Position numbers and translations under genes: made by a program. A stretch of DNA of 64,000 nt, taken from assembly GCA_018873225.1 (NCBI GenBank), contig JAEILZ010000007.1:248001-312000 (forward strand), written 5' to 3'. The first letter of the stretch is position 1. Every line of letters starts with the position of its first letter. Positions 1 to 11,186 of the stretch are shown piece by piece. The notes under the pieces are model-generated. The model saw only the letters and a list, made by a program, of their open reading frames with translations. It made no database searches and had not been told where the DNA came from. Source of the DNA: [Phialemoniopsis] sp. UDSM-2020. Lineage: Eukaryota > Ascomycota > Sordariomycetes > Thyridiales > Thyridiaceae.

Positions 1-644
1 AAGTCGAGCCGGCAATTGCGTTTCGATCTCCCGGCAAAAGGAAGCGATATTAAGGCACGGCCGTTTTGACAGTCCGGGGAAATGCATAGATGCTGGGGTT
101 TTTAAGAAATGTTTATATAGGTCTCTCTATATCACCGTCTTATAGCTTTGTGATCCAAGCTTGGCCCTTGACAGCTTGTCATCTGTTTCTCTAACCGAGG
201 TGGACTCGTAGCCTGTGAACAACATGTTGTGCAACGAAGAATATATGGATGTAGCCAGATGAAGAACCAGGCAAACGCAATGCCAATGCCATGGCCGGGA
301 GCAGTATTCCTGGTAATCACGCGATTCAAACGCCAAGCTCGTTACTTGTTGCGACGGCCTCACCAGGAAGCACGCCAGAGGCCGTATACTACGTTACTTC
401 GTGACCATTATGACGATGTTACTGCCGCTGGCCGTCTGCTGTGTTGTTGAATACTTCCAACAGGATGACACGGTCATCTCGAACGCTTCATGTGGCTGCA
501 TAGATCAGAAGCTCTGGGACATATTCAAGTTGGAGAGAAGAACACGGTTTTGCTACTGAACTGCTTCTCTATATTGGCATGATCATAAGCATGCTTTCGT
601 AATCGTCAAGATTTGTAGTATCAGGTCGCTAAAAGACCAGCGGC
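1..644. other. Gene-free left flank
   Basis: No convincing gene is seen here. The short open frames on both strands have no recognisable domain and no splice structure. The stretch lies downstream of the Lunapark gene and probably holds its 3' untranslated region. Confidence 0.5.
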
Positions 645-1955
645 TCATTTCTTAGATTTGAGCTTTCGCTTCTTCAGCCCTGTTGCCTCTTCGCCACCTG
701 CATCCTGCTCTTTTCTCTCCACCGCATCGTCATCGAACTGTGATTCGTCAAACTCGGCAGCAGATTCGGCGGAATCGTCCGCACCCCGTGACTTGTTCTC
801 AAGAACCTCCTTGAGGATCTTCTTGCCTTCGTCCATCTCGCCGTTCAGAGTACCACAGCCCATGCATTTCCATGTGCCGATCTCGGAGAGCACCTTGGTC
901 CCGGGTGGAGCCTGGCCGTTGACAAGCCGACACCTACTGCAGATAAGTACGATGCGGTTCTTGGGCGCCGTCTCATCTTCACCGAGCAGTAGGTCCATGA
1001 TGCGATCGTACCAGTGTCCTTCCGCAGGGCCTTGGTAAGCGGGAGCGTATTGTTGCGTGCCAGGGATCATAGGAGGAGCCCCCTCTGGACCAAACGCATT
1101 GGGCGCAAACTCGGCTGATGGCTCCATGTCGTGGACCTGAAAGCCGGGGCCTACGGGAGTGCCGCGTACCGAGCCCATGTGCACACTCTGGGGAGTCCCG
1201 GGATGAGAAGCGAGAGAGCCTCGTGTGTCGCTGCGAGGGATATTGGCCGTGGGAGGAGGAGGGAGGTTGGTCCGCTGTGGTGTGCCTGGTTGCCCATGCG
1301 CCCCAGCCTTTCCTTTGCCGCCCTGTTTCTGATCACCATCCTCCTTCCCTTTCGACTTGGGCTTTGCGTCGGCGCCGCCATACTTCTCGAGGAGCTCTTG
1401 CGTCGAGTCGTATTTTGTTGCGGCCTTGAGCTTGCTGATCGTAGTAGCGCGCTCATTTTGCTGGACTTTAAGCTTTGCACTGAGGGATTCGGTGCGGAAG
1501 TTGAAGTATGCGGCGAGGATGGTACGGGTGCCATAGATGCTAGAGATGCCGTTAGCTGTTGACTTTTGCGGGCGAGCTATGGCATGTTTACTCACGCAAC
1601 CGGACCTCCAGCCAAGCCCGTCCATTCCCAAGTCCCTAGGTTCTTCCAGCCCACAACCAAGACAAGAACTATCGCATATACTAGATATGCAAACGAGAGG
1701 TAGAGTGTCCATAGAACCTTGACGCGCCGCGAGGTGGATCGAGTCTTGTCGAGCTGGGCCTGAGTGGCGGTGATCTTTGTGGCGAGCGAAGACAAGGCCT
1801 TTTCGAAAGAAGCCGGCGAGGAGTCATCTCCCTGCGCATAGATTGTTAGAAGAGAGTTATATAGAGTGGATGAAAGTATGCAGAAGCTTGTGAATGAAGG
1901 GCAAGACGCAGAGGTCAAGGTGAGAACTTACCCGCCAAGGCCAGAGAGAAACCAT
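645..1955 (-). CDS. LNP1: Lunapark family ER-junction protein
   Basis: Lunapark proteins sit in the endoplasmic reticulum and stabilise three-way tubule junctions. The model has three exons: 1955-1932, 1831-1596 and 1539-645, giving 384 residues. It starts MVSLWPWRG, typical of fungal Lunapark. The first intron has a clean GTAAGT donor; the second joins GC to C at phase 2. After about residue 45 there are two adjacent hydrophobic segments (LYLSFAYLVYAIVLVLVVGW, then a shorter one), the usual hairpin. A helical region follows (LKAATKYDSTQELLEKYGG), then a Pro/Gly-rich linker. A C-terminal zinc finger (CSRC...CMGC) lies within the diagnostic block starting HWYDRIMDLLLGEDE. The tail is acidic, then Lys-rich. 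It shares a 689-nt promoter with the divergent golgin gene. The family call is firm; exact splice sites are inferred. Confidence 0.9.
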
Positions 1956-2644
1956 GATCACGGCCTCAACCCGGTGAGGGGCGAGCCGATTGCTTCTGCT
2001 GCTTCTGCACGCTCACAGAATGAAATCAAAGATGCACAGAGACGTCCTTTCTGTACTCAAAGTCGACAAGATGCCTAGTTTGTCGCTCAAAGCTGTTTTT
2101 GTCGGTCGCGTGCAAAGAAGCGGGATGGAGGAAAGCTGGCAAATCGCAGCCTCACAGGCACACAAATAATTGATGAGCTTTGCTTGCTGTGACAGCTTGG
2201 ATCCAATGCGGCCCAGGTGACCTCATCGCGCTGGAGAGTGACTAAGCTGCCGCCCTAGCGCTGTTTGACAGCAGGCGACAGTGGTTTGCACCAGCGAGGT
2301 TTGGCCTGGAGGCTCATGAGTGGGGTGGGGTCCAAGGGTCCGTGCTCCCGGTTTAGGGGACGCTTCTAGCTGGAGCCGCCAGCAGCTCTGGCCTTTTGGA
2401 GACAAGGCATGCCAAGGCTGACGATGCCACGCTTTCTGTACCACCACAGCAATACGAGTATCACGACTTGATTCGAGGCAACGACATTGCACAGCACTCA
2501 CTGTACCCGCAAGGACAGGACTGTGCACTTTCATTGATTGTATCACTACAGCAGCTGCCCCTATCTCTACGGATGGTTGCATTCATCGAGACTTGCTTGT
2601 AGTCTGTAAACCACGACCACGGCCTTTGCGCCGACCTCGACACC
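1956..2644. promoter_or_regulatory. Shared promoter of LNP1 and golgin genes
   Basis: This is the 689-nt gap between two divergent start codons. I see no extra gene. It must hold both promoters and 5' leaders; no specific operator could be recognised. Confidence 0.45.
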
Positions 2645-5600
2645 ATGTTTCAGGTATGTCGAATCTGCTGTGCGGTCATAGATACTCCCATATAGTAGCT
2701 GGCACGTACAACTACTGCAATGCCTTACAATAGCTGACTGGTCCTCTCGCTCTGCCCAGAAACTCCGAGGCGCAATCGACCGAACGCTCGCCGAAGAACA
2801 AGCGAGACACCAGGCTGCTCAAGCCGAGAGAGCCGCCAATGCCGGCCGTCGACCTGGAGCTCCAGTATCGCGAAGCGCCAGCGGTAAGAACGATGCGGCA
2901 GCCAAGCGTGCGAGAGCCAAGCAGGATGGCAAGGAAGGCGACGGGGCCGTGAACCCGGACCCTGCCGTGTTCGAGGCCGCCTTTGTCATTGACGACGAGG
3001 AGCTGTCGAGGGAACCCACGCCTGCTCCCCAGACTAAGGATCAGTCAGAGAAGGACGGCCCAAAAGCAGGCGAGAGTGACAACAAGGAGCTCTCGGAGAA
3101 GGGTGCTGGTGATTCAGCGAAAGCCAAAGCCGATGACACCATGTCAACTAGCGAAACCTTGGTCGACTCGGGCTCGATCTCCAAGGGCAAGACCTCTGCG
3201 ACTACCCCCAAAACCGAATTACCCCCCGAGATCCGGGCCAAACTACGCAAATTGGAGAAGCTCGAGGCTACGTACCCAGAGCTTCTACGATCCTACCGCA
3301 TAGCCCATGGCCGAGCCACCTCGATCGAACCCTTTGAGCGCGCCCTCCGGGAGAACACACCTCTCACCTCGATCAAAGACCCGAGCGCTCTGACCGAGTA
3401 TCTCAACCAGCTCAACCTCAAGGGCGACATGGTCATGGAAGAGCTGAAACGTGTTTCGGCCGAAAAGGACAGCTTCAAGCAGAAACTCGAGGCAGCGGAC
3501 AAGGAGATTGAGTCATTGAACCAAAAGGTGACAGCTCTAGAGTCAGGGAGATGCGTTGAGGAGACCACCACCACGGAGGCTGCGTCGGAAATTCAGGCCG
3601 ATGGCGAAAAGTCTACGGGCTCGAACGTACAATCTCCGACCCCTTCTGCGGCCAAGTCTCCCGTCTCCCAGGTGCTTGGTATCTTCTCGCCCAAGCAAAA
3701 GGCCCAGGCCGCCCAGAATGCAGACCAGGAACCCGAGGAATTCTTCTCCTACGACAATGAGATTCCACAGCTCCAGGCGGAGGTGACCTCCAAATCCGAA
3801 GAGATTGAAAAATTAGAGTCGGAAGTCGAGACCCTACGCACTGAACTGAACACCGCCAAGGAGAATAGTTCCGGTCTGCAGGCCAATCTCGAGGATGTCA
3901 CCAGGAAGCTCAGCGAGTCACAGGACGCGGTCGCGATACAAGACTCGCTCAATACGCAGCTGGAAGCCAGAAAGGCCGAAATCACATCTCTGACAGAACG
4001 ACTGAACAAAGCCAAGACCGAGCTACAAGACGTCGAGAAGCAATTGGAGGAGGCAAAGTCTGGTTCTGCAGAGGCACAAAAGAAACACGACACAGCACTG
4101 GCGCAGTCCGCTTCGCAGAACAAAAAGCTCGAGGGCGAGATCAGTGCCGTCAAGAAGGCAAAGGAGGCACTCGACAAGCAGATCGCCGAGCTGAACGGCC
4201 AGATCGAAACCCTCAAGAAGGGCAAGTCGGAGAAGGAGGCCAAGATTGAGGAGCTGAGCAAGAAGATCCAAGCACCGCCAATACCCACGAGCACGGCTCC
4301 TTCGGAGACCGTGGAAGCGCCGGCGGCTGCATCGACGGCTAGTGGCGCTGCAAAGAAGAAGAACAAGAAGAAGAAGAAGGGCGGCGCAGCTACTACTGCA
4401 GGCGCAAGCGGTTCTGCTGCTGTTGTTACTGGCGCGACCGAGAGCACAGAGGCCCCTGTGGCACCCTCTCCCTCCGAGACCCAAGGCACTGGAGAATTGC
4501 GAGCAGAGATTGAGCAGCTGAAAGATCAGATCACTCAAAAGGACGAGCAGATCGAGAAGCTGTCGAAGCGCAAAAAGACGGAGGAGGATCTGCGCGAAGA
4601 GATTGAGCACCTTGAAGAGAACCTTCTCAACATCGGCCAGGAGCATGTCGAAGCCAAGGACAAGATCAAGAGTCTGGAGCAGGAAAAGAAAGATCTCAAG
4701 GAGAGGATCGCCGAGCTGGAGAAGGAGCTTGCCACCTCGACATCGTCTGCCAAGACCAACTCCAAGGTGCAACAGGAGTTTGCTTCTTTGAAGCAGGAGT
4801 ACGAGGATCTACAGGCCAAGTCTTCGACCCTGCAGTCCGACCTGGGAGCTGCGCAACAGCTGGCTCAGACGCGGTACAAAGACTTGACCGAGCTACGCGA
4901 GATTCTACAAAAGGCCCAGCCGGAGCTCAAGAGCCTGCGACAAGAGGCGGAGACGCTCAAGACGACCAAGACGGAGCTTACTGCCAAGACAACCGAGCTA
5001 CGCAACATGGAGAAGAAGGAGAAGGAGCTCAAGACGGAGATCTCTCGTGCGCAGCGCCTCGCCGCCGACCGGGAGAACGAGATCAAGTCATTGCGGGAGA
5101 AGGTCACGGCCGAGGCTAACCAAAAGGCCAAGCTCGAGGACGAGAAGCGTGTGGCCGGACGGGATCTTCGACGTGCCGACGCCGAGAAGATCGAGCTGAG
5201 CGCGAAGGAAGAGAAGGCGACTCGTGAACTACAAAAGTTACAAGACGAGCTGACCAAGAGCCGACCGAAGCTCAAAGAGCTCGAGGATGAAGTCACGAAG
5301 CTACGCAAGGAACAAGAAGTACTGCGGGAGGAGGCGGAGCTTAAGACGTCACAATACGCCAACGCGCAGAACTTGTTGGGCAGCATGCGGGACCAGACGG
5401 CGGAGCTCAGCATCCAGCTCAAGGAGTCGCAGGGCCAGGCCGAGTCGCTCGACGAGGAGCTCAACGAGTGCCGCAAGCTGCTGGGCGAGCGGACGCGCGA
5501 AGCCGAGACGATGCGGCGGCTGTTGGCCGACGTGGACGAGCGGGCCGACTCCAAGGTGCGGGACATGCGGGCGCGGCTCGATGCGGCGGTCGAGGAGCGG

Positions 5601-6288
5601 GACCGTCTCGAAGACGAGTCGAGCACGCTGGCGCGGCGCAAGGCGCGCGAGGCGGAGGAGCTCAAGACGCGGATCCGCGACCTGGAGCGCGAGATCAAGA
5701 CGCTGGGCGGGGAAAAGGAAGAGCTGGAGCGGCGGGAGCGGGAGTGGCGGCGGCGGCGCGAGGAGCTCGAGTCGGTGGAGGAGAAGGCCGAGGCGGAGAC
5801 GGCCGAGATGCGGACGACGGTGTCGAGCCTGCGGACGACGCTGGACGCGTCGGAGCAGCAGGTGCGCGAGGCGGAGAAGCGCAACGCGGACCTGCGGCGG
5901 GGGCTCGACGAGCTGCGGCAGCGGTACGACAAGCTGTCCAAGGAGAGCAAGGGCCTGCAGGCGCGGCTGGGGTCGTCGTTCGCGTCGTCGCCGGCCGGGG
6001 CCGGGTCGAGCCGCAGCTCGATGGACTCGACGCGGTCCGGGGCGGCGGCGAACGGTGGTGGTGGGCCGGACACGATGTACCTCAAGACGATCCTGCTGCA
6101 GTTCCTGGAGCAAAAGGACAACAAGCTGAGGGCGCAGCTGGTGCCGGTGCTGGGGAAGCTGTTGAAGTTTGACAGGTGAGTTTTCCATGGACACTACACA
6201 TCGATCGAGTGTTTGGCTAATCAGAATCATCAGGGCGGACGAGCAGAAATGGCTGGCTGCGGTGCAGCACATCGGGAGTGCTCGGTAG
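2645..6288 (+). CDS. IMH1: GRIP-domain golgin, Imh1-type
   Basis: This is a long coiled-coil tethering golgin of the trans-Golgi, recruited through its C-terminal GRIP domain by an Arl1-class GTPase (family knowledge). The model has three exons: 2645-2653, 2760-6175 and 6234-6288, giving 1159 residues. Exon 1 encodes only MFQ; joined to exon 2 it reads MFQKLRGAIDRTLAEEQAR, the typical Imh1 N-terminus. Most of the protein is Glu/Lys/Leu-rich heptad coiled coil. It is interrupted by a low-complexity Ala/Ser/Thr stretch with a Lys/Asn-rich run near residues 490-520. The GRIP domain spans the last intron: YLKTILLQFLEQK, then LVPVLGKLLKFDR, ending DEQKWLAAVQHIGSAR. GC content rises sharply after about 5.4 kb without breaking the frame, which explains the long antisense open frames there. 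Confidence 0.93.
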
Positions 6289-9282
6289 ATGGCATTCGTC
6301 ACGGCGACAGCTTCACGCATCTGAAGTGTCTATGGCATGACTGTGTAGTATACTTGACCATTGAGGTTGGTGTTATCATGGTATCATCATTGTTATGAAG
6401 AATGGTCAGCATCGTGTGTACGAGTATTATAGGTAGACTGTAGAAGAGCAGATGATGACAAGAGACTATGTCGCGCATCACGTCCACGTTGACCCCGGCA
6501 CTTGAAGCATGCATCACGGGCTGATTGGCGCCAGCTGTGTTCACCGTAGCTGAGGGCATTGCAAAAGGAATGCGAGACACAGAGTGGAGAGAACGGCATG
6601 CCATTGGCATCAAACAGATCGTCCTGAAACTACAGAAACGCAGTGCCGGCTTGGCGGTGTCTGTGTCGAACATGCATCATTATGGGGTACCGTTGTGGAA
6701 ATGCAACACATTGTCCTCTGTCTACAAGAGGACCTATCTACGTACTTGCCATTACCTAGGTATCTAGCCGCGAAGAGTGTGTGTAACCTACAGCGCCTGG
6801 ATGGTGTGGTCGATACTGGCCGGACCCTCGCGCTGGCGTTGCCGCTTTGCCGGCTTGGACCTGTTTGCGATTTACTGGGGCGGTGGGTGTGATCGACTTT
6901 GTCAAAGGCTATGATTGATGACCTTGACGGGGAGGATCCAGCAAAATCCAGAGACAGCTTGCGCGTACCTGCGCCTCTGGAGAACGGATGTGCATGCCAA
7001 GTGATTCGAAGGGCACCTGATGTTTTGTGGCCGTAGCCAGTCGCGCTGCGGTGTTGATGCGATGCGATGCGCGAGATGCGATGCGATATGGTGCGCTCGT
7101 TCCAAAGCGAGGCGGCCAAAAGGAGTTAAGCATAAGTAAGATAGTACAGTAACCTAACTATGTATGTACATAATTTTGTTCAATTCGAGCCGGTCCCGCC
7201 GCGGCCGAAAGATCCCAGCAAAGGTTAATCAAATTCGTTAGTCGGGTCCTCTTTGTGGCCCCCCTGTTGGTCCCCTACTCTGTCGTCCGGACCCCTGGTC
7301 AATTATTGCGATAGCAATTGATGTTTGTGTGTCCCCAAGTGCGGATGAGGTGATTGCAGAGAAAAAGGCCATGATGATCGCGGCTGACAACAACGACAAA
7401 CATTGAAGAAAGCCCCTGGAGAGGACCAAGTGCGTGCCGTGTCAGCCGAAGGGCAAGGCGGCGCGGGCAGGCAACAGCAATTCATCCATCCATGGATCCA
7501 TGCCCCCTTTTCTCCCCCTCCTCGAATCAGTGGACGAAAAGGAAGAACAGCGAAGCAAAAAGCCGGGTGCTGCCAAGACTTTTAAGTTGGGATTAGCTTA
7601 CCCGCCGTTGCGGGCGCAGACAGCGTGGTGGCGTTGGTTAGCACCCTTCCAGTTGATTAATTTGGGCGCCGCTCTGCACTCCAACGCTGCTTTGAGTCTA
7701 GCGATGACGCCAAGAGATGATTTCTCTCTCTCTCTTCCCCTTTTACGAAGTACATGCTGGGGGGATTGAAGAAGAGAGAAGAGAGCGAGAAGAAGATGAA
7801 ATGATGACATCTGCGGAAATCCGGGCCTCGGATCTCGCTCCATCACCATCAACGATATTCCACCAGAGCAATATCACTGGGGCACTTTGTACGGAAGGGA
7901 TAACAGGCGGAGGCGATCTGCAATTCAGTCAGTGGGCAAGACAAGATTTGCTGAAAAGTCAAGAGTGACGTCCATTGCCCGTATTTCGGTTCCCATCCGC
8001 CGTCCCTGACAGCAACTTAGCCCACCGATGGGTCCCAATCAACACCCTCTGAAGGTTCGAGGCGAGGAGGGTGAGGCATCTGCTTGAGTGGGGTCAGATC
8101 CTTGTTTTCACGTCAGAGCTGATTCTGCACCGTCGTACAAATGTAATCTTTTCGACGCTGTGCCACGCTGGCGCTTGGCTTTGCTGACCATCCTTCTCCA
8201 GTGCTGTGTCCCCTCAATCTCAATGTCCCAATGGAGAAAGCGGTTCATCGCCTTTCCTTTCCCCTCTGCTCTTCCTCGGCCGCCCAGCCAGAGACCAAGA
8301 CAATCAATGCGCCGAGAGACGGTTCATGATTAGTCGTTTATGTAGCAGTTTAGTCCCTATTCTTGGCTGCCAACAGTCTGGGCGTTTCTTGACGATGTCG
8401 TAGCCTATCAAAATCAATGGATCCCGAACAATCTGCCCCCCCCTAACTGCCCCAACTGGCCCAATGCCCCAACTGAAGGTCCATTTTGAGAGAAAAAAGA
8501 TCCACGAGAGGGTCCAGAAGAGAATTAGGTGATACCGACTCCGTACTCCGTCTTTTCATTACACATGTACATGTTGGCTTTTCCTTAAGCAGAGGCGTAG
8601 GGCTGGCTGCAGTCAGTACCTACGTCTCTTCTTTCTGGCCTCCCCGCTTCTTCTTCTTATCCTTCCTTCATCTCTTTCTCTTCACTCAGTAATCTTTTCG
8701 AGAGAGAGAGCTCGTACCGCACCTGCCTAACCCGAGTGCGCCTGCCTCCACACCCACATCCATCTCCACACCCGCGCCGTCGCTTCCTTCCCCTTCACAC
8801 CTTTTTCTTACCAACACTCACTCTCTCTTCTTGGCTTTTTCTTTTCTTACTCTTTCCCCCCCTTTTCGCTTTGCGATTTCGCGATCTTCACTTTTGAGGG
8901 TGAAGGACTCGCATTGTTCTCTCTGAGTTGTTTTATACCTGTGTTGTATTGTCTGCTGCGGTTTGCATGTGCGCCTCGTTACCCCGGACTCTGGTCCCCA
9001 GTCACTCACTACATCCTTCGCTCGCTCGGGTGGTCGCTTCACCTTTACTCGGTTGGCTCTGATCCTACAACGGGCTGTGCATGACGACTCGGCTGTTGAA
9101 GACCACATCATAGACGGCGGCTTCCACAGTGGCTACAGTGATGCGCACGTGAAGCAAGGCGGAATACGTACCTGGCGCAGCTAGGTTGCATCGACGTGAG
9201 AGAAACGTCTTACCACCACGGTTTCTCTCGATCAGACTGAACCAGTTTGCGACGGTTGCCTGTCACAGAGAGATCTTCCGCC
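6289..9282. other. 3-kb gene-free stretch with long pyrimidine-rich leader
   Basis: No gene could be supported in this nearly 3-kb interval. Its right part (about 8.6-8.9 kb) is strongly C/T-rich on the plus strand, typical of promoters and 5' leaders of highly expressed fungal genes, and leads into the fucosyltransferase-like gene. A GATGC-type short repeat lies near 7056-7090. Open frames reach only about 170 codons and have no domain signature. Confidence 0.5.
7056..7089. repeat. GATGC short tandem repeat
   Basis: The pentamer GATGC recurs imperfectly several times in a row (GATGCGATGCGATGC, then GAGATGCGATGCGAT). This is a minor low-complexity feature in non-coding DNA. Confidence 0.7.
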
Positions 9283-10725
9283 ATGGGCTTTGAAAACTTC
9301 ATGCAGCAGCAGCTTGCTGCAGGCTGCTCCCCGCGCCGCCTCCTCACCATCCCCGTCGCCCTCGTCGCTTCTCTGTTCCTGATATGGACCGCGCGCATCT
9401 CCTTTGGCGACTCATTTCCCTCGCTGACCAAGCCTTCCACATCGTCCATGTTGAAGGGGCCTCCTCAGCCCCCTTCCATTGGCGGCAATAACGTCAACTA
9501 TCCTCCTCCGGCCGTTGACCTTTCCCAGCCGGACGCCCCCTTCATCGGCTGGCCCCTCCAGAGGGTATGTAACGAGGCCCACTGGGTAGACGGCCTCGTC
9601 TTTGTTTGCGACAACAACTCGGGCGGCATCGGCAACATCCGCAACTACATCCAGACATGCATCCGCTACGCCATTGAGGCTGGCGCCACCGGCCTCGTCG
9701 TGCCCCGCATCCGGCAGCGGTCCGACAAGGACCTGGCTGATCTCTTCACTGACTATCTGCCCTTCAACTACATGTTTGACGAGGAGCACTTCCGCACCAC
9801 CTTCACCACCTACTGCCCTCAGATGACCCTGTACAGCAATCTCACCGAGATTCCCAACTTTCACGACGAAAAGAAACAGGTCGAGGAGATCAAGCCAAAG
9901 GACATGGTCAACAAGCATGTCGACTGGCAAGACTTCAACCGTCACACCGACCACTGGGGCGACGTCTTCCGCAAGTGGCTTTTTGAGGGCTTCCGCATCC
10001 ACGAGACTTCCAAGGAAGCGACTCCCGACAAGCCGCCCCGCGCGCCCACGGTCGACAACCCTCGCATCATCCGTTTCAAGTGGGGTGTCCTTTGGGACTG
10101 GCCTGTCTACCGTGACGGTCCCGAGTTCGCCACCACTTTCGGCAGCATTCTCAAGTTCCACCCAGAGCTTCTCCATCTCGGGAGGCAGGCTGTCAAATCC
10201 CTTCAACGTCTGGCCCGCGAGAATGGCGACCCCAAGGGCCAGTTCCTCGGCATGCACTTGCGCTCAGAGAGCGATTCGATGGGTTTCTGGCCCAATTACG
10301 ACGACCAGAGCAAGGCCTACCTCGAGAAGGCCAAGGAGAAGGGTTTCAAGACGGCGTACCTGGCCACCGGCAACGCCACCGAGGGCCAGAAGCTTGCCGA
10401 TGTTGCGCAGGGCACTCTGGGCATGAAGGTCTGGGCCAAGACCGATCTTCTCGGACCCGAGGATCTGCAGAAGCTCCAGGACCTGACGTGGGATCAGCAG
10501 GGTGTGGTCGACTTTATCGTTCTTCTCGCGAGCGAGTACTTTGTCGGCGTCATGCCCAGCAGCTTCTCCGTCTACATGACCATTAAGCGCCACCTCAAGA
10601 TGGAGGGCATCTACTCTCGACCTTACAAGGTCGGTACTGAAGGCGACGGCCGGTCTTATCTGGTCGGCAAATACGACGAATATTACGGAGGGTGGCTGTT
10701 CATGTTTGACGGCATGTGGCCTTGA
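9283..10725 (+). CDS. O-fucosyltransferase-like type II membrane glycosyltransferase
   Basis: This intronless gene encodes 480 residues. I start it at the ATG in the strong context GCCATGG rather than at an upstream TTG. The N-terminus is a short cytosolic tail, one hydrophobic segment (about residues 22-41, IPVALVASLFLIW), then a Pro-rich stem, so a type II Golgi or ER membrane enzyme is likely. The lumenal part has a glycine-rich N-terminal block (CDNNSGGIGNIRNYIQTC) and a GMHLRSESD segment. The latter resembles the nucleotide-sugar-binding HLR motif of GDP-fucose O-fucosyltransferases. A distal FVGVMPSSFSVYMTIKRH block resembles the family's C-terminal motif. Acceptor and donor are unknown, and the family assignment rests on motif resemblance only. 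Confidence 0.7.
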   Translation: MGFENFMQQQLAAGCSPRRLLTIPVALVASLFLIWTARISFGDSFPSLTKPSTSSMLKGPPQPPSIGGNNVNYPPPAVDLSQPDAPFIGWPLQRVCNEAHWVDGLVFVCDNNSGGIGNIRNYIQTCIRYAIEAGATGLVVPRIRQRSDKDLADLFTDYLPFNYMFDEEHFRTTFTTYCPQMTLYSNLTEIPNFHDEKKQVEEIKPKDMVNKHVDWQDFNRHTDHWGDVFRKWLFEGFRIHETSKEATPDKPPRAPTVDNPRIIRFKWGVLWDWPVYRDGPEFATTFGSILKFHPELLHLGRQAVKSLQRLARENGDPKGQFLGMHLRSESDSMGFWPNYDDQSKAYLEKAKEKGFKTAYLATGNATEGQKLADVAQGTLGMKVWAKTDLLGPEDLQKLQDLTWDQQGVVDFIVLLASEYFVGVMPSSFSVYMTIKRHLKMEGIYSRPYKVGTEGDGRSYLVGKYDEYYGGWLFMFDGMWP

Positions 10726-11186
10726 AGATCTTTTGTGTTTCCAATCGACGGCATTATTTGGCGACGGCGTCTACGGCTTTTGCAATTTGGGTGTTTGATA
10801 CAACGACTAGAGAAGACATTTTTGAGCCTCTCGAATTACATATAATCGAATCGGATGAGTTCGGGGTAGATGTGGCACTGCACAGAGAAGGGTACGAGGA
10901 GACTGCTTGAATAGAGAGCAAGGCATCGCCTGGGGCTTGGAGGACCCGAATCACGAAGGAAGGCATGTCGCCGCCAGAGACTTTGTATGATACCCGATGA
11001 CCGTTCAAAGAATCGTCATCGCGATGAGAGCGAGACGATAAATCTATGTGATTTAAGAACCATATCAATACGTCACTCGTGAACAATGTCGTCGAAGATC
11101 TAATCGGAGCACTTGAGATCCAGGACGTCAAGATATGTAGACCTGTGCTCAAGATTGAGTGCGTTTTCGACATCACTGACACCAAT
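10726..11186. other. Convergent 3' intergenic region
   Basis: This lies between the stops of two convergent genes. A 64-codon open frame directly after the upstream stop is not convincing. Probably 3' untranslated DNA of both genes. Confidence 0.5.

Noticed and set aside
4865..6124. 419-codon antisense open frame over the golgin gene
   Set aside because: Arises from high-GC coiled-coil coding sequence. The translation is Ser/Arg-rich low complexity without a domain, while the sense strand ends in a clear GRIP domain.
9412..10257. 281-codon antisense frame over the fucosyltransferase-like gene
   Set aside because: No domain; the plus strand has a membrane anchor and family motifs.
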